Source: Dorea_D sp963559605
GTDB taxonomy: Bacteria; Bacillota; Clostridia; Lachnospirales; Lachnospiraceae
Assembly: GCA_963559605.1 (NCBI GenBank)
Contig: CAUWLL010000005.1
Coordinates: 29,957 to 93,956, forward strand
DNA: 64,000 nucleotides
Direction: 5' to 3'
Part shown: positions 8,169 through 16,451 of the stretch, in pieces
Layout: each line of letters opens with the position of its first letter
How positions within the stretch are numbered: the stretch's first letter is position 1
Notes under the pieces: model-generated
Database searches by the model: none
What the model saw: the letters and a program-made list of their open reading frames with translations, nothing else
Told to the model about the DNA's origin: nothing
Position numbers and translations under genes: made by a program

Positions 8169-8217
8169 TTCGATAATCTTTTTTATTTTTCGACAGTTAT
8201 CGACCGATTTTTCGACT
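8169..8217. promoter_or_regulatory. Cluster of 0A-box-like elements before the unknown gene
   Basis: TTCGATA (8169-8175), TTCGACA (8189-8195, identical to the reverse complement of the Spo0A box TGTCGAA), ATCGACC (8199-8205) and TTCGACT (8211-8217). The TCGA cores start at 8170, 8190, 8200 and 8212, i.e. one or two helical turns apart on one face of the DNA. The cluster sits between the Spo0A-like gene's stop codon and the start of the downstream unknown gene. Confidence 0.55.
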
Positions 8218-8228
8218 GAAAAACACCG

Positions 8229-9023
8229 CTACCATTTGTATTTCCCAATCACTTTTTCTGCCATCCATTTCATAAATTTTGTATTGGTCGGACGCCCCGT
8301 ATCCGTTTTCCACTCCCCGTCATAGTTTCGACATACCTGCTCCATATTTTGGGTTGTCCATACTTTCTCGATAACTCCCCTGATATTTCGTTCCACGTTC
8401 CCTGTATTCGTAGCAAATTTTTCCGCAATATAGGGATACAGTTCTTTCGTCGTACTGACAGATGTCCTGCCCGACATCACAAGGTAGAAGATTCCCTCTT
8501 CCAGATAACTGGTGCCGTGTACACACCGGGGAAATCCAATGGCTTCCAGTTCACACCGAATCCTTTTCTGGTAAACGCCCGTCAGCGAATGCCGATGCCT
8601 CTCCTCGCTTGGAACCTCCCCTTTCCCCGATTCTTTTCGGTACGGTCCGCACAGTTCAATAATCGTCAGCGGAATGTCCAGAGAATAATCAATGGCGCTT
8701 TTGGAACAGATGTAGTCTGCTCCCATAATCCGCAGCGGTTCATACAGTCTTTTCGATATGATGCTTGTAACTACTACGACAAACGGCTTTTGGATGTTCA
8801 TTCCCCTTATACGCTCCAACAAAAGTAATCCGCTGCCGCCCCCGATCTCCAGCCCCAGGATCAGCACGTCGACCGTTGTATTTTTCAAAAGTTCAACCGC
8901 TTCATCCTCTGCCTCACATTCTGCCGTCAGCCGGAGTATCGGATGCTCTTTCATAAGTCTCCGGTATTCTGCCCTCACATCACCTTCCTCCACGATCATT
9001 ACTTTAATTTCAGCCTTTTTCAT
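8229..9023 (-). CDS. Spo0A-like response regulator with a defective receiver
   Basis: The C-terminal domain (about 146-264) is the Spo0A effector fold. It has TTKELYPYIA (191-200) and ERNIRGVIEKVW (211-222) at the recognition helix region, and GRPTN (243-247). The N-terminal receiver keeps the acidic pair E12-E13, T86 and the switch lysine K108, but the phospho-acceptor position reads VLILGLEI, so Gly57 stands where Spo0A has Asp56 (VLDI). It therefore cannot be phosphorylated in the usual way. Length (264) is normal. It is either an aspartate-independent paralogue, a partner of a canonical Spo0A elsewhere, or ligand-controlled. The neighbours spoIVA and the 0A-box cluster support a sporulation role. 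Upstream GAGG and GGGGAGG sites support the ATG. Confidence 0.85.
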   Translation of the reverse strand: MKKAEIKVMIVEEGDVRAEYRRLMKEHPILRLTAECEAEDEAVELLKNTTVDVLILGLEIGGGSGLLLLERIRGMNIQKPFVVVVTSIISKRLYEPLRIMGADYICSKSAIDYSLDIPLTIIELCGPYRKESGKGEVPSEERHRHSLTGVYQKRIRCELEAIGFPRCVHGTSYLEEGIFYLVMSGRTSVSTTKELYPYIAEKFATNTGNVERNIRGVIEKVWTTQNMEQVCRNYDGEWKTDTGRPTNTKFMKWMAEKVIGKYKW

Positions 9024-9093
9024 TTTAAAAACCTCCCCTTTGACCTCCCATCAATGAAACCTACTTTTATTTTAGCAAAAATCACTGTTTTCC

Positions 9094-9134
9094 GCAAAAA
9101 AATACACCTTATTTCTGAAAATAAGATGTATTTT
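9094..9134 (-). terminator. Intrinsic terminator of the DUF512-der-plsY-gpsA operon
   Basis: Fifteen-base arms 9101-9115 and 9120-9134 (one G-U pair on the RNA), loop of four, then a run of seven T on the minus strand. It lies 36 bases after the gpsA stop. Confidence 0.88.
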
Positions 9135-9169
9135 AAGTACTTATCATATAAATCTTACAAAACTGCTCT

Positions 9170-10183
9170 CTAATTCTGCCATGGCAATGCAAGATGCTCT
9201 GCTTTACTGTCCCGGAGCATCAATTCATTGACTGCCTCTTTCGGGTCTTTTCCGCCGAACAGCACTTCGTTTACTTTATCGATGATCGGAAGAGAAATAT
9301 TGTATTTCTTCCCAAGCTTTGCCGCAGCCTTCGCAGAATATACGCCTTCTACAACCATCTTTACTTCTTCCATGGCTTCTTCCATGGATTTTCCCTGTCC
9401 CATGAGATAGCCTGCTTTACGGTTCCGGCTGTGGACGCTGGCGCATGTTACGATCAAATCTCCGATACCGGTAAGACCATTGAACGTATCGATAGCGCCC
9501 CCCATAGCAACGCCGAGTCTGGATATTTCTGCGATACCTCTCGTAATAAGCGCCGCCTTCGTATTATCTCCGTAGCCCATTCCGTCTGCTATACCTGCTG
9601 CCAGGGCAATGACATTTTTCAAAGAACCGCCAAGTTCCATACCAAGCATATCCGGACTTGTATACACACGGAACACTTCATTCATAAACATTTTCTGTAA
9701 ATACGCCGCCGTCTCTTCTTTCTTTGCGCCGATCACAACCGTTGTCGGAAGCCCCCTTCCCACTTCTTCTGCATGGCTGGGGCCTGACAGAACGGTCACT
9801 ACCGCCTGCGGAATCTCCTCTTCGATCTGCTGTGACAGCGTCATTAAAGTATCTTCCTCAATTCCCTTTGCCACATCCACAATAATCTGGCCCTCTGTCA
9901 CAAACGGTTTCATTTTACGCGCAGTCCCTCGTGTAAACGCCGACGGCACTGCCAGCACAAGGAAATCTTTACCCTTTACACCCTCTTCCAGGTTTGACGT
10001 AAAGATCATATCATCGGGAATCCTTACACCCGGAAGTTTTGTCTTATGCTCCCGCTCTTCAGACAGCATCTTTACTTCATCCTCGTTGATCGACCACACC
10101 GTGATAGAGTGTCCGTTTTTGTGAAGCAGAAGGGCTAAAGCAGTTCCCCAGCTCCCTGCTCCGATCACACCTACTTTTGCCAT
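9170..10183 (-). CDS. gpsA: Glycerol-3-phosphate dehydrogenase [NAD(P)+]
   Basis: Reduces dihydroxyacetone phosphate to sn-glycerol 3-phosphate, the backbone for phospholipids, in the cytosol. The 337-residue product begins with the dinucleotide site GAGSWGTALA (7-16). It has the conserved substrate region SGPSHAEEV (about 137-145), the catalytic lysine in GGSLKNVIALAAG (about 184-196), and TFNGLTGIGDLIVTC around 240-254. It is last in the operon der-plsY-gpsA, so it makes the substrate that PlsY acylates next. RBS AGGAGGAAATTATT precedes the ATG. Confidence 0.97.
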   Translation of the reverse strand: MAKVGVIGAGSWGTALALLLHKNGHSITVWSINEDEVKMLSEEREHKTKLPGVRIPDDMIFTSNLEEGVKGKDFLVLAVPSAFTRGTARKMKPFVTEGQIIVDVAKGIEEDTLMTLSQQIEEEIPQAVVTVLSGPSHAEEVGRGLPTTVVIGAKKEETAAYLQKMFMNEVFRVYTSPDMLGMELGGSLKNVIALAAGIADGMGYGDNTKAALITRGIAEISRLGVAMGGAIDTFNGLTGIGDLIVTCASVHSRNRKAGYLMGQGKSMEEAMEEVKMVVEGVYSAKAAAKLGKKYNISLPIIDKVNEVLFGGKDPKEAVNELMLRDSKAEHLALPWQN

Positions 10184-10204
10184 AATAATTTCCTCCTGAT
10201 ATGA

Positions 10205-10852
10205 TTATTTTTTATGCTTGCCTACGCTTAATTTGTTCTCCGTACCGGACAGTAAGCGTTTTATATTCTCTCTGTGTTTATAAAATGCCAGAACCATAAG
10301 AAATGCGGCTACTGCGTACATCTCATACAACGCCCCGGATGGCATTCCAAACTTTCCCATCTGTCCATAAATTACAATCTCTGTAAAATAGATGACAACC
10401 ACTACCAGTGACCCAAGAGAAACATATTTTGTAATTCCTACAACGCCTACAAACGCGATCAGACAGACGAGCACCATCCAAAGATTGACTGTGCTGATCA
10501 AAAGCCCTGCCGTTGCCGCGATCCCTTTTCCTCCTTTGAATCTCATATAAAACGGGAAGTTATGTCCCAAAATAACGCCCATACCAGTATATAATTTAAG
10601 AAGGGGGAATATATCTGCTTTCATCTCTCCATATATCAGGTAGACTGTCAAAACCGCAAACACACATTTAAAACAGTCCCCCAGAAATGTCACGGCGCCT
10701 GCTTTCCACCCCATCGTTCTAAGGGCATTAGTCGTTCCCGCGTTTCCGCTCCCTTCCTGTCTGATGTCCACATGATGCAGTTTCCCATAGATGTAGCCTG
10801 TCTGTAATAATCCGAAAACATAGCCAATCATCACGCATATGAAACGCTCCAT
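10205..10852 (-). CDS. plsY: Acyl-phosphate:glycerol-3-phosphate acyltransferase
   Basis: Membrane enzyme that transfers an acyl group from acyl phosphate to glycerol 3-phosphate, giving lysophosphatidate. The 215-residue product has about five membrane segments. The three family loops are present: GSGNAGTTNALRTMG (about 36-50), HNFPFYMRFKGGKGIAA (about 98-114) and a later segment before K-H-R-E-N-I-K-R-L. It is two bases from der and 21 bases upstream of gpsA, which supplies its substrate. Confidence 0.96.
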   Translation of the reverse strand: MERFICVMIGYVFGLLQTGYIYGKLHHVDIRQEGSGNAGTTNALRTMGWKAGAVTFLGDCFKCVFAVLTVYLIYGEMKADIFPLLKLYTGMGVILGHNFPFYMRFKGGKGIAATAGLLISTVNLWMVLVCLIAFVGVVGITKYVSLGSLVVVVIYFTEIVIYGQMGKFGMPSGALYEMYAVAAFLMVLAFYKHRENIKRLLSGTENKLSVGKHKK

Positions 10853-10854
10853 CG

Positions 10855-12183
10855 TTACTGATCCTTCTCCTTTCTCTCTCTGATGAAAAATTTCAGAGAG
10901 GTGCCTTTAAAACCAAAGGCTTCCCTAATCTTATTTTCCAAATATCTGGTATAAGAAAAATGCATAAGCTCCTTATCATTGACAAAAATAACAAAAGTCG
11001 GCGGTTTTACAGCCACCTGCGTAATATAGTAAAGTTTCAGACGCTTTCCTTTATCTGACGGTGGCTGCTGCATGGCAACTGCCTCTGACATGATCTCGTT
11101 CAACACACCTGTTGCAACTCGAAGCGTCTGGTTTTCAATCACCATGTCGATGACATCGTAAAGCTTCGTAAGACGCTGTCCCGTGTGCGCAGATACGTAC
11201 ATGATCTCTGCATAGGGCATGAAAGAGAGTACTCTTCGCACTTCCTTCTCATATTCTCTCATGGTTTTGTCGTTCTTCTCGATCGCATCCCACTTATTCA
11301 CGACTATAACGATTCCCTTGCCTCTTTCATGGGCGATTCCGGCAATCTTCGCATCCTGCTCTGTCACGCCTTCCATCGCGTCGATCACGATGAGCACCAC
11401 ATCCGCGCGCTCCACCGCCGTCACGGTACGGATAATACTGTACCGCTCCAGCTCTTCTTTGATCTTATTCTTGCGGCGAAGCCCCGCAGTGTCAATAAAC
11501 ACATACTCTCTTCCGTTATGCACGATCTCTGTGTCAATAGCGTCTCTGGTCGTTCCTGCAATATCAGATACAATGACACGCTCTTCTCCCACCAGCTTGT
11601 TGATGATGGAAGATTTTCCCACATTTGGCTTTCCTACGATGGCAACTCTTGGTCGCTCATCTTCTTCCTCTTCTTCAGAGCCTTCCGGGAAATACTCGGA
11701 AACTGCATCCAGCATATCTCCGATTCCAAGCCGTGAAGCTGCCGAAACCGGATGTGGATCTCCGATACCGAGATTATAAAACTCATACACATCCGGCATG
11801 AATTTATCAAAATTATCTACTTTATTTACCACCAGAACTACCGGTTTCCCGGAACGTCTGAGCATATCTGCAACTTTGGAATCTGCGTCCACGACGCCCT
11901 GTCTTACGTCTGTGACAAACAGGATTACATCCGCAGTATCAATGGCAATCTGCGCCTGTTCCCTCATCTGTGACAGGATAATATCCTTGCTCTCCGGCTC
12001 GATACCTCCGGTATCGATCAGCGTAAATTCTTTATCCAGCCAGCTTGCATCTGCATAAATACGGTCTCTGGTCACTCCCGGAGTGTCCTTTACGATAGAA
12101 ATCTTCTCTCCTGCCAGCACGTTAAAAAGTGTGGACTTTCCTACATTTGGCCGTCCCACGACGGCTACTACCGGTTTACTCAT
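10855..12183 (-). CDS. der: Ribosome assembly GTPase Der (EngA)
   Basis: Tandem-domain GTPase needed for maturation of the 50S ribosomal subunit. There are two complete G domains: GRPNVGKST (10-18) with DTGG and NKVD, and GKPNVGKSS (about 183-191) with DTAGLRRK and NKWD. A C-terminal KH-like domain follows (about 350-442). The 442-residue length is typical. An acidic linker EEEEEDE separates the G domains. The order DUF512-der-plsY-gpsA is common in Clostridia. Confidence 0.98.
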   Translation of the reverse strand: MSKPVVAVVGRPNVGKSTLFNVLAGEKISIVKDTPGVTRDRIYADASWLDKEFTLIDTGGIEPESKDIILSQMREQAQIAIDTADVILFVTDVRQGVVDADSKVADMLRRSGKPVVLVVNKVDNFDKFMPDVYEFYNLGIGDPHPVSAASRLGIGDMLDAVSEYFPEGSEEEEEDERPRVAIVGKPNVGKSSIINKLVGEERVIVSDIAGTTRDAIDTEIVHNGREYVFIDTAGLRRKNKIKEELERYSIIRTVTAVERADVVLIVIDAMEGVTEQDAKIAGIAHERGKGIVIVVNKWDAIEKNDKTMREYEKEVRRVLSFMPYAEIMYVSAHTGQRLTKLYDVIDMVIENQTLRVATGVLNEIMSEAVAMQQPPSDKGKRLKLYYITQVAVKPPTFVIFVNDKELMHFSYTRYLENKIREAFGFKGTSLKFFIRERKEKDQ

Positions 12184-12209
12184 TGTCTATACTCCTATAA
12201 ATAATCTTT

Positions 12210-13523
12210 TTATCTTTCACCCAAAACAGCGTCTATAAAGTCTCGTCCGCTTGATTTTACAATATCTACTTGTACTTGTAAAGTGTCTTTCACCTGCGAA
12301 AGCGTCACATCATCCAGAAAGTCCTGTTCCTCCTCCCGAAGCATGTTACACGGCAGCAACAGTATTTCGCCTAATTCTTCCCCCTTCAACTGTGCCATCA
12401 GATCTCTTCCTGTGATCAGACCGGACACTGTGATCTTCTCTCCAAAAAAGTCATTCCGAATGGCATACACATGAATACGGCATCCCGGATACTTTTCTTC
12501 CATCCGTTCTGCCATGGACAAAATATATGGATAAGCCAGATACCCGGTAGCTACAGACACTTCCCTCACTCTGTCGTCTCCCTCAAGATCGGCATAAATC
12601 TCTTCAAACTCATTGATGAAAAGCCGCAGCATACCGACACCGTTTTCCAATTGCAGATAGCCGTCATAACGCTCCTCTTCCGGGAGCTCTTCCTCAGCCA
12701 GGATATACCACTCATCTCCGGCGTGGATAAAATGGACCCCATGTTCCTCGAATGCTTTTTCCTGCCATTTATGGATGATGCGAAGCACTTCCTTTGCGTC
12801 CTCTTTTGTAAACGGCTCTAATGGATATAATCCGTCCCGGTATTTGGTAAGTCCCACCGGAACTACCGAAACGCTCTGAAGTCCGGGAGCATATTTTAAT
12901 AAATCCCGGATACTGCGCTCCAGTTCTTCCCCGTCATTCACACCTTTACAAAGCACGATCTGTCCATTCATATCGATGCCGCCCTCGTGTAACCTGTCCA
13001 CCTTCTTAAGCGCCTCTCCGGCAAAACGATTATGGAGCATCTTACAGCGAAGCTCCGGATTCGTAGTCTGAAACGAGACATTGATAGGCCCTAAATGATA
13101 CCGGATGATCCGTTCAATATCATGGTCGCTCATATTCGTAAGCGTCACGTAATTTCCCTGTAGAAAAGACAGTCTGGAATCATCATCTTTAAAATATAAC
13201 GTGTCCCTCATTCCTTCCGGCATCTGGTCAATAAAGCAGAACATGCACTTATTGCGGCAAGAGCGGTACTCATCCATAAGTCCCTGCTCAAACTCAATTC
13301 CCAGATCCTCCTCATAATCCTTCTCGATCTCCAATTCCCACTGTTCACCGTCCGGCTTTTCAATAAGGAGCGTAAGAAATTCGTCATTTACCATATAATG
13401 ATAATCAAAGACGTCCTCAACTTCCCTGTCATTGATCGCAAGCAGCTTATCCCCCGGCTCAATCTCCAGTTCTTCTGCAATACTTCCCGGTAATATATTC
13501 TTTATATTATGCACATGATTCAT
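12210..13523 (-). CDS. DUF512 family protein: PDZ domain plus radical-SAM-like core
   Basis: A 437-residue protein starting at 13523 (AAAGGAAA upstream; the 21 earlier codons are unsupported). An N-terminal PDZ-like segment (G-S-I-A-E-E-L-x-I-x-P-G-D-K-L-L-x-I-N) occupies about 1-60. A CRNKCMFCFIDQ motif (C-x3-C-x2-C, about 91-102) marks an iron-sulfur radical SAM centre, and the DUF512 domain is C-terminal. The family is conserved beside der in Clostridia. Its substrate is not known; the neighbourhood suggests a link to ribosome or tRNA maturation, but that is inference. Confidence 0.88.
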   Translation of the reverse strand: MNHVHNIKNILPGSIAEELEIEPGDKLLAINDREVEDVFDYHYMVNDEFLTLLIEKPDGEQWELEIEKDYEEDLGIEFEQGLMDEYRSCRNKCMFCFIDQMPEGMRDTLYFKDDDSRLSFLQGNYVTLTNMSDHDIERIIRYHLGPINVSFQTTNPELRCKMLHNRFAGEALKKVDRLHEGGIDMNGQIVLCKGVNDGEELERSIRDLLKYAPGLQSVSVVPVGLTKYRDGLYPLEPFTKEDAKEVLRIIHKWQEKAFEEHGVHFIHAGDEWYILAEEELPEEERYDGYLQLENGVGMLRLFINEFEEIYADLEGDDRVREVSVATGYLAYPYILSMAERMEEKYPGCRIHVYAIRNDFFGEKITVSGLITGRDLMAQLKGEELGEILLLPCNMLREEEQDFLDDVTLSQVKDTLQVQVDIVKSSGRDFIDAVLGER

Positions 13524-13594
13524 AAAACACTGATTTCCTTTCTTTTTGACTCTATTATTATAACGTACATACACAAAATAGTCCAACCTAAAGA

Positions 13595-13624
13595 TTGACC
13601 TTTTATACTAATTAATGCTATAAC
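13595..13624 (+). promoter_or_regulatory. Sigma-70 promoter of prs
   Basis: TTGACC (13595-13600), 18-base spacer, TATAAC (13619-13624), 41 bases before the prs start codon. The region between the divergent DUF512 and prs genes holds nothing else visible. Confidence 0.7.
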
Positions 13625-13665
13625 TAATATAAGACTTTTAAAATCATACAAATTAGGAGATTATT

Positions 13666-14844
13666 ATGCCAAATATTAAACTAATGGAATCTGCCCTTCC
13701 GGTTGCGCCGCTTAAAATTGCGGCTCTTGACAGCTGCATTGATATGGGAAGAAAGATCAACGACTATATCGTAACCTTCCGTCAGGAAACATTGCGGGAA
13801 TCCTTAGATTCTCCTCTTTTTTCCACCTACCAGTCTGACAATTATCTGATCGACTGTCAATGCCCTAGGTTCGGTACCGGAGAGGCGAAAGGAATGCTGA
13901 ATACTTCCATCCGGGGAAAGGACTTATTCATCATGGTGGACGTATGTAACTACAGCCTTACCTACACGGTAAACGGACATATCAATCATATGTCCCCGGA
14001 CGACCACTATCAGGATTTAAAAAGGATCATCTCTGCTGCCAATGGAAAAGCACACCGCCTGAGCGTAATTATGCCTTTCCTGTATGAAAGCAGACAGCAT
14101 AAGCGATCAAAACGGGAATCTCTGGACTGTGCATTTGCCCTTCAGGAGCTTGTAGATATGGGCGTCAGCAATATCATCACCTTTGATGCGCATGATCCCC
14201 GTGTACAAAATGCAATCCCCCTTCATGGCTTTGACAATTTCAATCCGCCGTATCAGTTTATGAAAGCGCTGCTTCGCGCTGAACCGGAGCTTATGGTAGA
14301 CAAAGAACACCTCATGGTTATCAGCCCGGACGAAGGCGCTATGCATCGTGCGGTATATTTTTCAAGCGTTCTCGGCGTAGACATGGGTATGTTCTACAAG
14401 CGCCGTGATTATTCTACCGTTGTAAACGGAAAGAACCCTATTGTAGCACATGAATTTCTCGGAACAGATTTAAGAGGAAAAAGCGTCATTATCATTGACG
14501 ACATGATCTCCTCCGGCGAAAGTATGCTGGATGTGGCAAAACAAATGAAAGACCGGGGCGCTGCCCGTGTCTTTGTATGTACGACTTTCGGACTTTTTAC
14601 AGAGGGATTTGAAAAATTTGACGAATACTATGAAAAAGGATACCTTGACCGTGTCATTACAACAAACCTTACGTATCTGCCTCCGGCAGCTTATGAAAAA
14701 CCGTATTTTGTAGTAGCGGATATGAGTAAATTCATTGCACTGATCATCGATTCCTTCAATCATGATATTACGCTTGGCAATGTTATGAATCCTACGGACA
14801 AGCTCCACAAACTATTGGAAAAGCACAAAAACAAATTCAGATAA
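13666..14844 (+). CDS. prs: Ribose-phosphate pyrophosphokinase, long form
   Basis: Makes PRPP from ribose 5-phosphate and ATP for purine, pyrimidine, His and Trp synthesis. The ATP-site FDAHDP-R-V-Q-N-A near 175-185 corresponds to FDLH-A-Q-I-Q in classical Prs. The PRPP loop VIIIDDMISSGESM is at about 275-288. The 392 residues exceed the usual 310-320: there are extra residues at the N-terminus, and E-x-R-Q-H-K-R-x-x-R-E-S replaces the usual Y-x-R-Q-D-R-K-x-x-x-R-E block. The charged KRRDYSTVVNGKNPIV insert is also unusual. This variant is found in Clostridia. RBS TAGGAG precedes the ATG, and a strong terminator follows at once. Confidence 0.9.
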   Translation: MPNIKLMESALPVAPLKIAALDSCIDMGRKINDYIVTFRQETLRESLDSPLFSTYQSDNYLIDCQCPRFGTGEAKGMLNTSIRGKDLFIMVDVCNYSLTYTVNGHINHMSPDDHYQDLKRIISAANGKAHRLSVIMPFLYESRQHKRSKRESLDCAFALQELVDMGVSNIITFDAHDPRVQNAIPLHGFDNFNPPYQFMKALLRAEPELMVDKEHLMVISPDEGAMHRAVYFSSVLGVDMGMFYKRRDYSTVVNGKNPIVAHEFLGTDLRGKSVIIIDDMISSGESMLDVAKQMKDRGAARVFVCTTFGLFTEGFEKFDEYYEKGYLDRVITTNLTYLPPAAYEKPYFVVADMSKFIALIIDSFNHDITLGNVMNPTDKLHKLLEKHKNKFR

Positions 14845-14886
14845 AACAACGGAGAACTTTGAATATTCAGAGTTCTCCGTTGTTTT
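14843..14886. terminator. Bidirectional terminator between prs and deacetylase gene
   Basis: Arms 14843-14858 and 14871-14886 are perfect complements (AAAACAACGGAGAACT and its reverse complement), and the inner TGAATATTCA extends the stem. T and A tracts on either side serve both convergent genes. Its left arm overlaps the prs stop. Confidence 0.92.
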
Positions 14887-14910
14887 ATCTTTTTCTCTAT
14901 ATAGATCCTA

Positions 14911-16347
14911 TCAGAAGTCTGTATACTTCTCTCCTTTTTTCAGTTCTACATTCTTTGCCGCCGCAAGCTCGGATACCGTCACCAGCTGATACCCTTTTTT
15001 CTGAAGCATAGGAATCAACTTTATCGCCGCGTCTATACTCTGTGAATGAATATCATGCATAAGGATAATATCTCCGTCTTTAACATTCTTCATCACATGG
15101 CGGATGGTCTTTTTCGCGTTTCTTGTTTTCCAGTCCAGTGTATCAATATTCCACAGGATCATGGGAAGCCGCAACGTTTTGCGCATCACTCCTCCGATCG
15201 AACCATACGGCGGTCTCATAACGGTGGAACTGCTTCCAACAAGAGCGCTGATTTTTTTATCTGTCCGGTTCATCTGGGATTTTACACCTTTTTTGTCTAA
15301 TAACGCCATATTTTTATGATCATAGGAATGATTTCCAAGCTCACATCCGATCGCCTTCATCTTCTTAACTGCTTCGGGATTGGAATCGATCTTCTGCCCT
15401 AACATGAAAAATGTTGCATGGGCATTATATTTATCCAGCTGCTCCAAAAGCTCTCCGGTCCTTTCCCCCGGACCGTCGTCAAACGTAAGCGCTACCATCG
15501 GTTTCCCGGGATCAATGGCGCTCTCCTTTTTGGCGATCAGTCTGCCTTTCTCATCGAACGTACACTCCGTAAGACCGACTTTAAGCTCTCCGGTCTGCAT
15601 CCTTCCGGCCGCATCAAAATAATAAGTTGCCCCGTCTAACTCCTGCCATCCGACAAGCGCCGTACCGTTCTTGCTCAGATAATAACGATCTGCATCTTTT
15701 TTCTGCCACCCCTTCTGCATAATTCCTTTTTGACCAAAATTATAGGTAGCTCCGTTGATCTCTTGCCATCCTGTGACTTTATTGCCGTCTTTGCCGAAAT
15801 AATAAGTATTTCCTCTGGATACAACGAAATCGTTCGTCACATAAGAATGGTCGTATCGTCTGAATTTATTACCCTGCCAGTATCCTATGGCATTCTTGAC
15901 TGTAAGCTTTCCGTCCTTTACCGTCAGCTCCACGGAATCTCTCCATTCCCCTGAAAGCTTTGACTGTAATTTCCTATCTAAAACTGCATGGATCCTGTAA
16001 ATCCCTTCTTTGCTTACATCTGCCTTGCTCTCCATCTTATAATGGAGTCCTTTTTGCAGCTCCTTCATAAAATCGGCTGCTGTATAACCGGATTCTTTAT
16101 CCAGTACAACCTTTTTCATCCGTTTTGTCTCAGACGTACATGTTGCCTTGAATCCGGGCAGCTTCTCTCCCTGCAGGATAGATGCGTCTGATACGGAAAG
16201 AGTCATCACTGCTTTTCTTTGCAGTACTCCGGTTTTTATAAGAATGAAAAAAAGTGCGCTGCATATCAGGACAACTGCAAAAACTATGAGGAATCCTGTC
16301 TTTTTAATGTTATAACCTGCTGCTTTTTGTCTTTCTGTATTTTCCAT
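14911..16347 (-). CDS. Membrane-anchored polysaccharide deacetylase with cell-wall-binding repeats
   Basis: A 478-residue protein with a short cytoplasmic tail and a membrane anchor at about 17-38. An extracellular stalk (about 45-150) and three to four 20-residue GW repeats of the choline/cell-wall-binding type follow (GWQEINGATYNF, GWQKKDADRYYL, GWQELDGATYYF; about 175-270). The C-terminal NodB domain (about 282-455) has TFDDGP with D290/D291, HSYDH with metal ligands H340 and H344, RPPYG, and ILMHDI. It should deacetylate peptidoglycan or another wall glycan. Choline-binding-type repeats point to a wall teichoic polymer. A promoter with an embedded 0A box precedes it. Confidence 0.9.
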   Translation of the reverse strand: MENTERQKAAGYNIKKTGFLIVFAVVLICSALFFILIKTGVLQRKAVMTLSVSDASILQGEKLPGFKATCTSETKRMKKVVLDKESGYTAADFMKELQKGLHYKMESKADVSKEGIYRIHAVLDRKLQSKLSGEWRDSVELTVKDGKLTVKNAIGYWQGNKFRRYDHSYVTNDFVVSRGNTYYFGKDGNKVTGWQEINGATYNFGQKGIMQKGWQKKDADRYYLSKNGTALVGWQELDGATYYFDAAGRMQTGELKVGLTECTFDEKGRLIAKKESAIDPGKPMVALTFDDGPGERTGELLEQLDKYNAHATFFMLGQKIDSNPEAVKKMKAIGCELGNHSYDHKNMALLDKKGVKSQMNRTDKKISALVGSSSTVMRPPYGSIGGVMRKTLRLPMILWNIDTLDWKTRNAKKTIRHVMKNVKDGDIILMHDIHSQSIDAAIKLIPMLQKKGYQLVTVSELAAAKNVELKKGEKYTDF

Positions 16348-16393
16348 TACGATTGTCTCCCCTGTAACTGTTATACTTCCTGTTCAGATTTTT

Positions 16394-16422
16394 AGTATAA
16401 CGTAATTCGACATATTTCGCAA
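16394..16422 (-). promoter_or_regulatory. Promoter of the deacetylase gene with embedded 0A box
   Basis: Minus strand TTGCGA (16422-16417), 17-base spacer, TATACT (16399-16394). The spacer contains a perfect 0A box TGTCGAA (16412-16406), a position where Spo0A binding would block RNA polymerase. Confidence 0.6.
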
Positions 16423-16451
16423 TGAATAAATCGTCTTTTAAGGAGCTGTCG

